A stretch of DNA of 64,000 nucleotides from Streptomyces lanatus (lineage in GTDB: Bacteria > Actinomycetota > Actinomycetes > Streptomycetales > Streptomycetaceae), in NCBI RefSeq assembly GCF_014655715.1, contig NZ_BNBM01000004.1, forward strand, positions 505,639-569,638, written 5' to 3'. Positions 50,925 through 60,451 of the stretch are shown in pieces. The notes under the pieces were generated by a model. The model had not been told where the DNA came from and made no database searches. It saw nothing but the letters and a program-made list of their open reading frames with translations. The first letter of the stretch is position 1. The number at the start of each line of letters is the position of its first letter. The translations under genes were made by a program, and so were the position numbers.

Positions 50925-52438
50925 GCGGCGGCCCTCCCGGTGGCTGCGGCCATCACGGTTTCCTCGGTGGCTTCGGAGCGCGGGATCTCGGCGGTGAGGC
51001 GGCCCTCGTGCATCACGAGCACGCGGTCGGCCATGCCGAGGATCTCGGGCAGGTCGGAGGAGATCATCAGGACGGCCACGCCGTCGGCGGCCAGCTCACT
51101 GAGCAGCCGGTGCACCTCGGCCTTCGTACCGACGTCGATACCGCGCGTCGGCTCGTCGACGATCAGCACCTTGGGGCCGGTGGCCAGCCACTTGGCGAGG
51201 ACGACCTTCTGCTGGTTGCCGCCGGACAGGGTGTTGACCGTGTCGGCGATCCGGGCGTACTTGACCTGGAGCTTGACGGCCCAGTCGAGGGAGCGGCTGC
51301 GTTCGGCGCCGCGGTCCATGAAGCCCGCCTTGACGGTCGTACGCAGTCCGGTGAGGCCGATGTTGCGCTCGATGGACATATCCATCACCAGGCCCTGGGC
51401 GCGCCGGTCCTCGGGGACGAGGGCGAGGCCGGAGGCCATGGCGGTGGACGGGGCGCCGTTGGTCAGCGCCTTGCCGCCGACGGTGACCTCGCCGGCGTCC
51501 CAGCGGTCGATGCCGAACACGGCTCGGGCGACCTCGGTACGGCCCGCGCCCACCAGACCGGCGAGGCCGACGATCTCGCCGCGCCGTACGTCGAAGGAGA
51601 CATCGGTGAAGACGCCCTCGCGGGTCAGCCGGCGCACGCTGAGGGCGATCTCGCCGGGCTGCACGTCCTGCTTGGGATAGAGCTCGTCGAGGTCGCGGCC
51701 GACCATACGGCGCACGAGGTCGTCCTCGGTCATGCCGTCGAGCGGTTCGCTGGCGATCCAGGCGCCGTCGCGCAGGGTCGTGACCTGCTGGCAGATCTGG
51801 AAGATCTCCTCCAGCCGGTGGGAGATGAACAGGACGGCGGCGCCCTGTTCGCGCAGGGTGCGGACCACGCCGAAGAGACGGGCGACCTCACTGCCGGTGA
51901 GGGCGGCGGTCGGCTCGTCCATGATCAGGACGCGGGCGTCGAAGGACAGCGCCTTGGCGATCTCCACGATCTGCTGGTCGGCGATGGACAGCCCGCGCGC
52001 GGGGCGGTCGGGGTCGAGTTCGACGCCGAGGCGCTGCATCAGGGCCAGGGTCGCCTCATGGGTGGCCCTGTGGTCGATGCGGCCGAGGGCGCGCCGTGGC
52101 TGGCGGCCCATGAAGATGTTCTCGGCGATCGACAGGTCGGGGAAGAGGGTCGGCTCCTGGTAGATCACGGCGATGCCGGCGTCGCGGGCGTCGCCGGGGC
52201 CGTGGAAGGCGACGGGCGCGCCGTCGAGCAGCACCTGGCCGGCGTCGGGCCGGTGCACGCCGGCAAGCGTCTTGATCAGGGTCGACTTGCCCGCGCCGTT
52301 CTCCCCGGCGAGGGCGTGCACCTCCCCGGGAAACAGCTCCAGGGAGACGTCCCGCAGGGCGCGGACCGCGCCGAAGGACTTCGAAACGTCCCTGAGCGCC
52401 AGAACCGGGGCCGGACCCGTGGTGGACGGGTAGGTCAT
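50921..52438 (-). CDS. rhaT: Rhamnose ABC transporter ATP-binding protein (double NBD)
   Basis: A 505-residue ATPase with two nucleotide-binding domains, as in RbsA-type importers. NBD1 has Walker [10 protein letters not shown], signature [16 protein letters not shown] and Walker [15 protein letters not shown]2 has [16 protein letters not shown] and [12 protein letters not shown], while its Walker A is degenerate (GLVGAGRTE), normal for the family. It heads the leftward operon, and its start is 273 bases from the divergent isomerase. Confidence 0.95.
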   Translation of the reverse strand: MTYPSTTGPAPVLALRDVSKSFGAVRALRDVSLELFPGEVHALAGENGAGKSTLIKTLAGVHRPDAGQVLLDGAPVAFHGPGDARDAGIAVIYQEPTLFPDLSIAENIFMGRQPRRALGRIDHRATHEATLALMQRLGVELDPDRPARGLSIADQQIVEIAKALSFDARVLIMDEPTAALTGSEVARLFGVVRTLREQGAAVLFISHRLEEIFQICQQVTTLRDGAWIASEPLDGMTEDDLVRRMVGRDLDELYPKQDVQPGEIALSVRRLTREGVFTDVSFDVRRGEIVGLAGLVGAGRTEVARAVFGIDRWDAGEVTVGGKALTNGAPSTAMASGLALVPEDRRAQGLVMDMSIERNIGLTGLRTTVKAGFMDRGAERSRSLDWAVKLQVKYARIADTVNTLSGGNQQKVVLAKWLATGPKVLIVDEPTRGIDVGTKAEVHRLLSELAADGVAVLMISSDLPEILGMADRVLVMHEGRLTAEIPRSEATEETVMAAATGRAAA

Positions 52439-52482
52439 GGGGGCTCCTCGACGACGCCGGCGGGACGGGCCTCTCGGCGTCG

Positions 52483-52494
52483 TGAAAGGTTTCA
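52483..52494. promoter_or_regulatory. LacI-type operator candidate before the transporter operon
   Basis: TGAAAGGTTTCA, a 12-bp near-perfect palindrome located 45 bases upstream of the ATPase start. It resembles the sites at 52649 (TGAATCGTTTCA), 63560 and 63679, so it is a likely binding site of the LacI regulator encoded in the same operon. Confidence 0.65.
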
Positions 52495-52548
52495 ACTTGG
52501 TTGCCGGGACGTTAGGCACGGACCCGATGTCACGTCAATGGGTTCGTG

Positions 52549-52563
52549 TCGAAAAAGTTTCGA
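52549..52563. promoter_or_regulatory. TCGAAA-AAG-TTTCGA palindrome in the divergent promoter region
   Basis: A perfect 6-3-6 inverted repeat between the two rhamnose operons. It differs from the TGAAnnGTTTCA sites and could bind another factor or be a weaker operator. Confidence 0.4.
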
Positions 52564-52612
52564 TGAACGAAGGTCACGCCCGAGTCACGAGAAAGATCCT
52601 TGGCCGGAGGGC

Positions 52613-52660
52613 TTGACACCCCTTCGGGCGGCTCATACGTTCCCGTCTTGAATCGTTTCA
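52613..52660 (+). promoter_or_regulatory. Promoter and operator of the rhamnose catabolic operon
   Basis: TTGACA (52613-52618) and TACGTT (52636-52641) are 17 bp apart. TGAATCGTTTCA at 52649-52660 lies on the expected transcription start, where a LacI-family repressor would block initiation. It ends 50 bases before the GTG of the isomerase. Confidence 0.75.
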
Positions 52661-52710
52661 TAGCGAAGCCTTTCTATCGACTTCCGAACCGACGTCACAG
52701 GAGCCCTCAA

Positions 52711-53871
52711 GTGACCGAGCTCGCCGCGGTGAAGGCCGCACTGAAGACCCAGGCGGTCGAAACGCCGTCGTGGGCGTACGGGAATTCGGGGACCCGCTTC
52801 AAGGTGTTCGCCCAGCAGGGCGTTCCGCGGACGCCGCGGGAGAAGCTGGACGATGCGGCGAAAGTGCATGAGTTCACCGGCGTCGCGCCCACCGTCGCCC
52901 TGCACATCCCCTGGGACAAGGTCGACGACTACGCCGCCCTGGCCAAGCACGCCGAGGAGCGTGGCGTGAAGCTGGGCGCGATCAACTCCAACACCTTCCA
53001 GGACGACGACTACAAACTGGGCAGCATCTGCCACCCGGACGCGGTGGTGCGGCGCAAGGCGCTCGATCATCTGCTGGAGTGCGTCGACATCATGGACGCG
53101 ACGGGCTCCGCCGATCTGAAGCTGTGGTTCGCGGACGGCACGAACTATCCCGGGCAGGACGACATCCGCGCGCGGCAGGACCGGCTGGCGGAAGGGCTCG
53201 CCGAGGTGTACGAGCGGCTCGGGGACGGGCAGCGGATGCTGCTGGAGTACAAGTTCTTCGAGCCGGCGTTCTACGCGACGGACGTTCCCGACTGGGGGAC
53301 GGCGTACGCGCACTGCCTCAAGCTCGGGCCGAAGGCGCAGGTCGTGGTCGACACCGGGCATCACGCTCCCGGCACCAACATCGAGTTCATCGTCGCGACG
53401 CTGCTGCGGGAGGGGAAGCTCGGCGGGTTCGACTTCAACTCGCGGTTCTACGCGGACGACGACCTGATGGTGGGGGCCGCTGATCCGTTCCAGTTGTTCC
53501 GGATCATGTACGAGGTGGTGCGTGGGGGTGGGTTCACTCCCGAGGTCGCGTTCATGCTCGATCAGTGTCACAACATCGAGGCGAAGATCCCGGCGATCAT
53601 CCGGTCGGTGATGAATGTGCAGGAGGCGACGGCGAAGGCGTTGCTCGTCGATCGGTCGGCGCTGGCCGAGGCGCAGGCTTCCGGGGACGTTCTTGAGGCG
53701 AATGCCGTGCTGATGGATGCCTACAACACGGACGTGCGGCCGCTGCTTCGTGAGGTGCGTGAGGAGATGGGGTTGGACGCCGACCCGATCGCTGCGTATC
53801 GCCGGTCCGGGTGGGCCGAGAAGATCGTGGCCGAGCGGGTTGGTGGGGAGCAGGCCGGGTGGGGGGCGTAG
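52711..53871 (+). CDS. rhaI: L-rhamnose isomerase (RhaI type)
   Basis: A 386-residue TIM-barrel isomerase. GTG at 52711 has AGGAG seven bases upstream. [93 protein letters not shown] and [22 protein letters not shown] contain the metal and sugar ligands (Glu, Asp, His). It converts L-rhamnose to L-rhamnulose. It opens the catabolic operon. Confidence 0.95.
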   Translation: MTELAAVKAALKTQAVETPSWAYGNSGTRFKVFAQQGVPRTPREKLDDAAKVHEFTGVAPTVALHIPWDKVDDYAALAKHAEERGVKLGAINSNTFQDDDYKLGSICHPDAVVRRKALDHLLECVDIMDATGSADLKLWFADGTNYPGQDDIRARQDRLAEGLAEVYERLGDGQRMLLEYKFFEPAFYATDVPDWGTAYAHCLKLGPKAQVVVDTGHHAPGTNIEFIVATLLREGKLGGFDFNSRFYADDDLMVGAADPFQLFRIMYEVVRGGGFTPEVAFMLDQCHNIEAKIPAIIRSVMNVQEATAKALLVDRSALAEAQASGDVLEANAVLMDAYNTDVRPLLREVREEMGLDADPIAAYRRSGWAEKIVAERVGGEQAGWGA

Positions 53872-53907
53872 GCGTCTGCCGGGTTCTGTTGTCTGCGAGG
53901 TGGTCGC

Positions 53908-53968
53908 ATGTGGCTGGTCGCGCCCACGCGGCGGAGCCGCACATGCCACACAGCCCCGCGCCCCTAGG
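53908..53968 (-). repeat. Intergenic repeat, copy 2 (inverted)
   Basis: GTGGCTGGTCGCGCCCACGC, then GGCGGAGCCGCACATG and ACAGCCCCGCGCCCCTAGG: the reverse complement of the repeat at 48811-48889 with a few differences. It lies in the 137-base gap between the isomerase and the aldolase-dehydrogenase fusion. Confidence 0.8.
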
Positions 53969-54008
53969 TGAGTGCACATCCCCCTTCTCTCGTAAGGACT
54001 GAACGTTC

Positions 54009-56048
54009 ATGGCTACCCATCCCGAAGCCGCCGCCCTCCTCGCCCGCTCCCATCGGCTCGGTTCCGATCCCCGTAACACCAACTACGCCGGCGGCAACGC
54101 CTCCGCCAAGGGCACCGACACCGACCCTGTCACCGGTGGTGACGTCGAGCTGATGTGGGTCAAGGGGTCCGGAGGCGATCTCGGCACGCTCACCGAGGGC
54201 GGGCTGGCCGTGCTGCGGCTGGACCGTATGCGGGCACTCGTGGACGTCTACCCCGGTGTCGAGCGCGAGGACGAGATGGTCGCCGCCTTCGACTACTGCC
54301 TGCATGGGAAGGGCGGGGCGGCTCCGTCCATCGACACCGCCATGCACGGGCTCGTCGAGGCGGCGCATGTCGATCATCTGCACCCCGACTCCGGGATCGC
54401 GCTCGCCTGTGCCGCCGACGGGGAGAAGCTGACCGCCGAGTGTTTCGGGGACAGCGTGGTGTGGGTGCCGTGGCGGCGGCCCGGGTTCCAGCTCGGGCTG
54501 GACATCGCGGCCGTCAAGGAGGCGAATCCGCAGGCCATCGGGTGTGTGCTCGGCGGGCATGGGATCACCGCCTGGGGTGACACCTCCGAGGAGTGCGAGC
54601 GGAACTCGCTGCACATCATTCGGACCGCCGAACAGTTCCTGGAAGAGCGCGGGAAGGCCGAGCCCTTCGGGCCCGTCATCGAGGGGTACGCCGCGCTCGG
54701 CGCCGTCGAGCGGCGGGAGCGGGCCGCGGCGCTGGCGCCGGTCGTCCGTGCCCTCGCCTCCCAGGACCGGCCGCAGGTCGGCCACTTCACCGACTCCGAG
54801 GTCGTACTCGACTTCCTCGCGAGCTCCGAGCATCCGCGGCTCGCTGCTCTGGGCACCTCGTGCCCCGATCACTTCCTTCGGACCAAGGTGCGGCCGCTGG
54901 TGCTGGATCTGCCGCCGACCACCCCGCTGGAGGAGGCCGTCGCGCGGCTCAAGGAGCTGCACGCCGCGTACCGCGAGGAGTACGCCGCCTACTACCGGCG
55001 GCACGCCCTGCCCGACTCCCCCGCCATGCGCGGCGCCGACCCGGCGATCGTGCTGGTCCCGGGCATCGGCATGTTCAGCTTCGGCAAGGACAAGCAGACC
55101 GCGCGGGTGGCCGGCGAGTTCTATGTCAACGCCATCAATGTGATGCGTGGAGCCGAGGCGGTCTCCACCTACGCTCCCATCGAGGAGTCCGAGAAGTTCC
55201 GGATCGAGTACTGGGCGCTCGAAGAGGCCAAGCTTCAGCGGATGCCGAAGCCCAAGGCGCTGGCCACGCGGGTCGCGCTGGTGACCGGCGCGGGCAGCGG
55301 CATCGGGAAGGCCATCGCGCACCGGCTGGTGGCCGAGGGTGCCTGTGTGGTGGTCGCGGACCTCGATGCCGCGAACGCGGAGAAGGTCGCCGAGGAACTC
55401 GGTGGTCCCGACAAGGCCGTCGCCGTGACGGTCGACGTCACTTCGGAGGAGCAGATCGCCGACGCCTTCAAGGCGGCCGTGCTCGCGTTCGGCGGCGTCG
55501 ACCTCGTCGTCAACAATGCCGGGATCTCCATCTCCAAGCCGCTCCTGGAGACCTCGGCCAAGGACTGGGACCTCCAGCACGACATCATGGCGCGCGGTTC
55601 CTTCCTCGTGTCGAGGGAGGCGGCGCGCGTGATGATCGCCCAGGAGCTGGGCGGCGACATCGTCTACATCGCCTCCAAGAACGCCGTCTTCGCCGGACCC
55701 AACAACATCGCCTACTCGGCCACCAAGGCCGACCAGGCCCACCAGGTGCGCCTGCTCGCCGCCGAGCTGGGTGAGCACGGCATCCGCGTCAACGGGATCA
55801 ACCCCGACGGTGTCGTGCGGGGCTCCGGGATCTTCGCGGGCGGCTGGGGCGCCAAGCGGGCCGCCGTGTACGGGGTGGAGGAGGAGAAGCTGGGCGAGTT
55901 CTACGCCCAGCGGACCATCCTCAAGCGCGAGGTGCTCCCGGAGCATGTCGCAGGCGCCGTCTTCGCCCTGACCGGTGGGGAGTTGACCCACACCACCGGT
56001 CTGCACATCCCGGTCGACGCCGGCGTCGCGGCCGCCTTCCTGCGATGA
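54009..56048 (+). CDS. Bifunctional rhamnulose-1-phosphate aldolase / lactaldehyde dehydrogenase
   Basis: A 679-residue fusion. Residues 1-400 are a class II aldolase/adducin domain (RNTNYAGGNASAKGTD, VKGSGGDLGTL, EAAHVDHLHPDSGIALA with zinc histidines, GGHGITAWGDT). Residues 415-679 are an SDR (VTGAGSGIGKAIAHRL, NNAGISISKP, IASKNAVFAGPNNIAYSATKADQAHQ). The aldolase splits rhamnulose-1-phosphate to DHAP and L-lactaldehyde, and the SDR domain oxidises lactaldehyde to L-lactate. The fused form is widespread in actinobacteria and rhizobia. It overlaps the kinase gene by four bases. Confidence 0.95.
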   Translation: MATHPEAAALLARSHRLGSDPRNTNYAGGNASAKGTDTDPVTGGDVELMWVKGSGGDLGTLTEGGLAVLRLDRMRALVDVYPGVEREDEMVAAFDYCLHGKGGAAPSIDTAMHGLVEAAHVDHLHPDSGIALACAADGEKLTAECFGDSVVWVPWRRPGFQLGLDIAAVKEANPQAIGCVLGGHGITAWGDTSEECERNSLHIIRTAEQFLEERGKAEPFGPVIEGYAALGAVERRERAAALAPVVRALASQDRPQVGHFTDSEVVLDFLASSEHPRLAALGTSCPDHFLRTKVRPLVLDLPPTTPLEEAVARLKELHAAYREEYAAYYRRHALPDSPAMRGADPAIVLVPGIGMFSFGKDKQTARVAGEFYVNAINVMRGAEAVSTYAPIEESEKFRIEYWALEEAKLQRMPKPKALATRVALVTGAGSGIGKAIAHRLVAEGACVVVADLDAANAEKVAEELGGPDKAVAVTVDVTSEEQIADAFKAAVLAFGGVDLVVNNAGISISKPLLETSAKDWDLQHDIMARGSFLVSREAARVMIAQELGGDIVYIASKNAVFAGPNNIAYSATKADQAHQVRLLAAELGEHGIRVNGINPDGVVRGSGIFAGGWGAKRAAVYGVEEEKLGEFYAQRTILKREVLPEHVAGAVFALTGGELTHTTGLHIPVDAGVAAAFLR

Positions 56049-57481
56049 GCGCGGCCGTGAAGTCGTACGCCGCGGTCGACCTCGGCGCGTCCAGTGGGCG
56101 TGTCATGGTCGGCCGGGTCGGCCCCGACAGCCTGGAGCTGACCGAGGCGCACCGGTTCGTGAACCGGCCGGTGCGGGTCCCGGAGGGTCTGCGCTGGGAC
56201 ATCCTCTCGCTCTACGGCGGTGTCCTGGACGGACTCAAGGCCGCCGGGCAGGTCGACTCCGTCGGCATCGACAGCTGGGCCGTGGACTACGGGCTGCTGG
56301 ACGCGGACGGCAGACTGCTCGGCAACCCCGTCCACTACCGCGACTCCCGCACCGAGGGCGTCGCCGAGAAGGTGTGGGCGACCGTGCCCGCGCCCGAGCT
56401 GTACGCGGCGACCGGGCTCCAGTACGCGCCCTTCAACACGCTGTACCAGCTGGTCGCCGACCGACTCACGGGTGCCGGGCGCCTGTTGCTCATCCCCGAT
56501 CTGCTCACCTACTGGCTGACCGGCGAGCAGGGCACCGAGCTGACCAACGCCTCGACGACCCAGCTGATCGATCCCCGGACGCGCGGATGGTCGTACGAGA
56601 TCGCCTCGCGCCTCGGCATCGACCTGGAGCTGTTCGCGCCGCTGCGGCGGCCGGGGGACCCCGCCGGTCTGCTCCGTCCCGAGGTGCTGGAGGAGACCGG
56701 GCTCACCGGGCCGGTGCCGGTGACGGCCGTCGGGTCGCACGACACCGCGTCGGCGGTGGCCGCCGTGCCCGCGTCCGGTGAGCGGTTCGCCTACATCTGC
56801 ACCGGCACCTGGTCCCTGGCGGGACTCGAACTGGACGCGCCGGTGCTCACCGAGGAGAGCCGCGCCGCCAACTTCACCAACGAGCTGGGGCTCGACGGCA
56901 CGGTCCGTTATCTGCGGAACATCATGGGGCTGTGGCTGCTCCAGGAGTGCGTACGGGCCTGGGGTGACCCGGATCTGGGCGAACTGCTGCTGGAGGCGGC
57001 CAAGGTGCCGGCGCTGCGGTCGGTGGTGGACGCGGGGGACGCCGCCTTTCTCGCACCCGGGCGGATGCCGGAGCGGATCGCCGAGGCGTGCCGTGCCTCG
57101 GGGCAGCCCGTGCCCGTCTCCCCCGCCGAGGTCACACGCTGCATCCTCGACTCGCTGGCCCTCGCCCATCGCAAGGCCGTCGAGGAGGCTCAGCGGCTCG
57201 CCGACCATCCCGTGGACGTCGTGTACGTCGTCGGGGGCGGGACGCGCAACGCCCTGCTGTGCCAGCTGACCGCCGACGCCTGTGGGCTGCCGGTGGTGGC
57301 GGGGCCGACCGAGGCGGCGGCGCTCGGGAACGTCCTGGTCCAGGCGCGGGCCCATGAGCTCGTGGCCGACCTCGCGGGCGGGCGTGATCTGCTCACCCGC
57401 ACCCAGCCGCTCACCCGGTACGAGCCGCAGGGCGACACCGTGCGCTGGCGCGCGGCGCAGGCCCGGCTCGCCGGGGCCTGA
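56045..57481 (+). CDS. rhaB: Rhamnulokinase
   Basis: A 478-residue FGGY-family sugar kinase. AVDLGASSGRVMVGRV is the N-terminal phosphate-binding motif, GIDSWAVDYGLLD contains the catalytic Asp, GSHDTASAVAAVP and CTGTWSLAGLE are central motifs, and VVGGGTRNALLCQLTADACGLPVVAGPTEAAALGN is the C-terminal ATP site. It phosphorylates L-rhamnulose with ATP. ATGA overlap with the aldolase gene shows translational coupling. Confidence 0.95.
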   Translation: MSAAVKSYAAVDLGASSGRVMVGRVGPDSLELTEAHRFVNRPVRVPEGLRWDILSLYGGVLDGLKAAGQVDSVGIDSWAVDYGLLDADGRLLGNPVHYRDSRTEGVAEKVWATVPAPELYAATGLQYAPFNTLYQLVADRLTGAGRLLLIPDLLTYWLTGEQGTELTNASTTQLIDPRTRGWSYEIASRLGIDLELFAPLRRPGDPAGLLRPEVLEETGLTGPVPVTAVGSHDTASAVAAVPASGERFAYICTGTWSLAGLELDAPVLTEESRAANFTNELGLDGTVRYLRNIMGLWLLQECVRAWGDPDLGELLLEAAKVPALRSVVDAGDAAFLAPGRMPERIAEACRASGQPVPVSPAEVTRCILDSLALAHRKAVEEAQRLADHPVDVVYVVGGGTRNALLCQLTADACGLPVVAGPTEAAALGNVLVQARAHELVADLAGGRDLLTRTQPLTRYEPQGDTVRWRAAQARLAGA

Positions 57482-57492
57482 CCAGGGTCTCC

Positions 57493-57510
57493 CCGGGGCT
57501 CCTTCCCCGG
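57493..57510 (+). terminator. Hairpin between rhaB and lutA
   Basis: CCGGGG, loop CTCCTT, CCCCGG: a 6-bp stem just after the kinase stop. With no T-tract it may be a weak terminator or an RNA-processing site, so the Lut genes may be partly independent. Confidence 0.4.
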
Positions 57511-57522
57511 ACTAGGCTTCAC

Positions 57523-57533
57523 TCATCCGATGA
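57523..57533. promoter_or_regulatory. TCATC-C-GATGA palindrome before lutA
   Basis: A perfect 5-1-5 palindrome 19 bases before the lutA ATG. Its form fits GntR-family regulators such as those controlling lactate genes, but no regulator gene is adjacent. Confidence 0.4.
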
Positions 57534-57552
57534 TCGACCACAAGGAGCCGCG

Positions 57553-58308
57553 ATGCGTGTCGCTCTGTTCCTGACCTGTGTCAACGACACGCTCTATCCG
57601 GACACCGGGCGCGCCGTGGTGAAACTGCTGACCAGGCTGGGCGTCGACGTCGACTTCCCGATGGCGCAGACCTGCTGCGGGCAGGCCCACTACAACACCG
57701 GGTATCGCCATGAGGCCGAGCCGCTGGCCCGGCATTTCTCCGATGTCTTCGGGGAGTACGAGGCGATCGTCACTCCGTCCGGGTCGTGCGGAGCGATGGT
57801 GCGGGAGCTGTATCCGCGGATGGGTGAGCGGGCCCGGGCCGAGGGGCGCGGGGACACCCTCTCCGCGACCCTGGCGCCCGTGGTGCCGAAGACGTACGAG
57901 TTGACGGAGTTCCTGGTGGACGTGCTGGGGGTGACGGACGTCGGGGCGTACTACCCGCACACGGTGACCTACCACCCGACCTGTCACGGGCTGCGCGGCC
58001 TCGGGCTCGGGGACCGGCCGCGGCGGCTGCTCCAGGCGGTCAAGGGGCTTGAGCTCAAAGAGCTTCCGGGAGCCGAGGAGTGCTGTGGTTTCGGCGGCAC
58101 CTTCGCGCTGAAGAACTCCGATGTCTCGGCGGCGATGGGCGCGGACAAGGTGCGCAACGCCGAGTCGACGGGCGCCGAGGTGCTGTGCGCGGCCGACAAC
58201 TCCTGTCTGATGCACATCGGCGGCACGATGGGCCGACTGGAGTCGGACATGCGGCCGGTGCACATCGCGGAGATCCTGGCGAGCACGGAGGAGGAACCGG
58301 CCGTATGA
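57553..58308 (+). CDS. lutA: L-lactate utilisation protein A (Fe-S protein)
   Basis: A 251-residue LutA/YkgE protein. Two cysteine-rich CCG domains are visible: TCCGQAHYNTGY with SGSCGAMV, and PTCHGLRGLG with EECCGFGGTFALKN, which bind an iron-sulfur cluster as in heterodisulfide-reductase-like subunits. It forms the LutABC complex that oxidises L-lactate to pyruvate. Placement after the rhamnose genes fits removal of the lactate made from lactaldehyde. The stop overlaps lutB (ATGA). Confidence 0.93.
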   Translation: MRVALFLTCVNDTLYPDTGRAVVKLLTRLGVDVDFPMAQTCCGQAHYNTGYRHEAEPLARHFSDVFGEYEAIVTPSGSCGAMVRELYPRMGERARAEGRGDTLSATLAPVVPKTYELTEFLVDVLGVTDVGAYYPHTVTYHPTCHGLRGLGLGDRPRRLLQAVKGLELKELPGAEECCGFGGTFALKNSDVSAAMGADKVRNAESTGAEVLCAADNSCLMHIGGTMGRLESDMRPVHIAEILASTEEEPAV

Positions 58309-59783
58309 GCGGGACGTTCGTAGGGATGCCGGCCTTCCCCGAGGCCGCGCACGAGGCGGTCAACAACCAGACGTTGCGCGGCAATCTGCGCCACGCCACC
58401 CACACGATCCGCGCCAAACGCGCGAAGGCCGTCACCGAGGTCTCGGACTGGGCGGAGTTGCGGGAGGCCGGCAAGCGGATCAAGGACCACACCCTGCGCC
58501 ATCTCGACCGCTATCTGGAGCAGTTGGAGACGTCGGTCACGGCCGCGGGCGGCACCGTCCACTGGGCCGCCGACGCCGACGAGGCGAACCGGATCGTGGC
58601 CGATCTCGTCAAGGCGACCGGTGAGTCGGAGGTCGTCAAGGTCAAGTCCATGGCCACGCAGGAGATCGGGCTCAACGAGGCGCTGCTCGAAGAGGGCATT
58701 CACGCCTACGAGACCGATCTCGCCGAGCTGATCGTGCAGTTGGGCAAGGACCGCCCCTCGCACATCCTGGTCCCGGCCATCCACCGCAACCGGGGCGAGA
58801 TCCGCGACATCTTCGAGCGCGAGATGAGCGAGTGGGGCCGCCCCGCACCGGAGGGCCTCACCGACACGCCCGCCGAACTCGCCGAAGCCGCGCGTCTGCA
58901 CCTGCGCGAGAAGTTCCTGCGCGCCAAGGTCGGTATCTCCGGCGCCAACTTCATGGTCGCCGAGACCGGCACGCTGGTCGTCGTGGAGTCCGAGGGCAAC
59001 GGGCGGATGTGTCTGACCCTCCCGGAGACGCTGATCTCGGTCGTCGGCATCGAGAAGATCGTGCCCACCTGGCAGGACCTGGAGGTGTTCATGCAGACAC
59101 TCCCCCGCTCCTCCACCGCCGAGCGCATGAACCCGTACACCACCATGTGGACCGGTACGACGGACGGCGACGGGCCGCGCGACTTCCACCTGGTCCTCCT
59201 CGACAACGGCCGCACCGACACGCTCGCCGACGAGGTCGGCCGCCAGGCCCTGCGCTGCATCCGCTGCTCGGCGTGCCTCAACGTGTGCCCGGTTTACGAG
59301 CGGGCCGGCGGGCACGCCTACGGCTCGGTCTATCCGGGCCCGATCGGCGCCATCCTCAGTCCTCAACTCCGGGGCGTGACAAGCGAGATCGACGCCTCAC
59401 TGCCGTACGCCTCGTCGCTGTGCGGTGCCTGCTACGACGTGTGCCCGGTCGCCATCGACATCCCCGAGGTGCTGGTGCATCTGCGGGAGCGGGTCGTCCA
59501 GGGCGGCGAGGTGATGTCGAAGGGCAACAAGGTGGTGCTGAAGCCCGCGAAGGGGCACGCCGCCGAACGGGCCGCGATGCGGGCGGCGCGCTGGGCGTTC
59601 GGCCGTCCCGGCGCCCTGCGCGCCGGGCAGCGGCTCGCCTCGCGCACCCGTCGGCTGCATCCGCGCTCACTGCCCGGACCGGGCAAGGCGTGGAGCGGGA
59701 CCCGCGATCTGCCGGCGGTGCCCGCCGAGCCCTTCCGGGACTGGTGGCAGCGGACGCAGGGTGGAAAGGACGGCGCCAAGTGA
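58305..59783 (+). CDS. lutB: L-lactate utilisation protein B (4Fe-4S protein)
   Basis: A 492-residue LutB/YkgF protein. An N-terminal LUD domain (residues 60-290: VKVKSMATQEIGLNEALLEEGI, GISGANFMVAETGTLVVVESEGNGRM) is followed by two 4Fe-4S motifs, CIRCSACLNVCPVY and CGACYDVCPVAIDIPE. It passes electrons from lactate oxidation into the membrane chain. ATG at 58305 overlaps the lutA stop, and its own stop overlaps lutC. Confidence 0.93.
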   Translation: MSGTFVGMPAFPEAAHEAVNNQTLRGNLRHATHTIRAKRAKAVTEVSDWAELREAGKRIKDHTLRHLDRYLEQLETSVTAAGGTVHWAADADEANRIVADLVKATGESEVVKVKSMATQEIGLNEALLEEGIHAYETDLAELIVQLGKDRPSHILVPAIHRNRGEIRDIFEREMSEWGRPAPEGLTDTPAELAEAARLHLREKFLRAKVGISGANFMVAETGTLVVVESEGNGRMCLTLPETLISVVGIEKIVPTWQDLEVFMQTLPRSSTAERMNPYTTMWTGTTDGDGPRDFHLVLLDNGRTDTLADEVGRQALRCIRCSACLNVCPVYERAGGHAYGSVYPGPIGAILSPQLRGVTSEIDASLPYASSLCGACYDVCPVAIDIPEVLVHLRERVVQGGEVMSKGNKVVLKPAKGHAAERAAMRAARWAFGRPGALRAGQRLASRTRRLHPRSLPGPGKAWSGTRDLPAVPAEPFRDWWQRTQGGKDGAK

Positions 59784-60451
59784 GCAGCAGGGAACGGATC
59801 CTGGGCCGGGTGCGGCGCGCGCTCGCGGACGTGCCGCGCGACGACATGCCGTACGAGCAGGCGGTTCCGCGTGACTATCTGCGCGAGCACGGGGAGCGGA
59901 GCGTCGCGGACACGGTCGATCTGCTCGCCGAGAACCTGGCGGACTACCGGGCGATCGTGCACCGCTGCACACCCGCCGACCTCGCGGCGACGATCGCCGG
60001 CATGCTCGCGGCGCGCGGTGCGAAGACGGTGCTCGTGCCGCCAGGGCTGGACGCCGGGTGGCTCGCGGAGGTCGACGCCGAGCGGATCGCGGACCGGGCG
60101 GAGAGCACCCCGCACGAACTGGATCGGGTCGACAGCGTGGTCACGGCGTGTGCCGTGGCCGCCGCCGAGACCGGCACCATCGTCCTGGACGGCTCCCCCG
60201 ACCAGGGCCGCCGCCGCATCACGCTCGTCCCCGACCACCACATCTGTGTCGTACGGGTCCCCGAGCAGGTCGTCTCCTCCGTCCCGCAGGCTCTCGAACG
60301 CCTCGACCCGGCCCGCCCGTTGACGTGGATCACCGGTCCTTCGGCGACCAGTGACATCGAGCTGGACCGGGTCGAGGGGGTGCACGGCCCGCGCACCCTG
60401 GAGGTGGTGCTGGTGGGCGAGGATCAGGCGAGCGCGGACGTGAGCGTGTAG
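59780..60451 (+). CDS. lutC: L-lactate utilisation protein C (LUD domain)
   Basis: A 223-residue LUD-domain protein. GTG at 59780 overlaps the lutB stop (GTGA) and follows GGAAAGGA. VTACAVAAAETGTIVLDGSPDQGRRRITLVPDHHICVV is the LUD core. LutC completes the lactate-oxidising complex. Its 3' end overlaps the convergent rhamnosidase gene by 28 bases. Confidence 0.92.
   Translation: MSSRERILGRVRRALADVPRDDMPYEQAVPRDYLREHGERSVADTVDLLAENLADYRAIVHRCTPADLAATIAGMLAARGAKTVLVPPGLDAGWLAEVDAERIADRAESTPHELDRVDSVVTACAVAAAETGTIVLDGSPDQGRRRITLVPDHHICVVRVPEQVVSSVPQALERLDPARPLTWITGPSATSDIELDRVEGVHGPRTLEVVLVGEDQASADVSV

Noticed and set aside
53964..56006. 680-codon minus-strand frame opposite the aldolase-dehydrogenase fusion
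   Set aside because: Antisense shadow; the plus strand encodes clear aldolase and SDR motifs.
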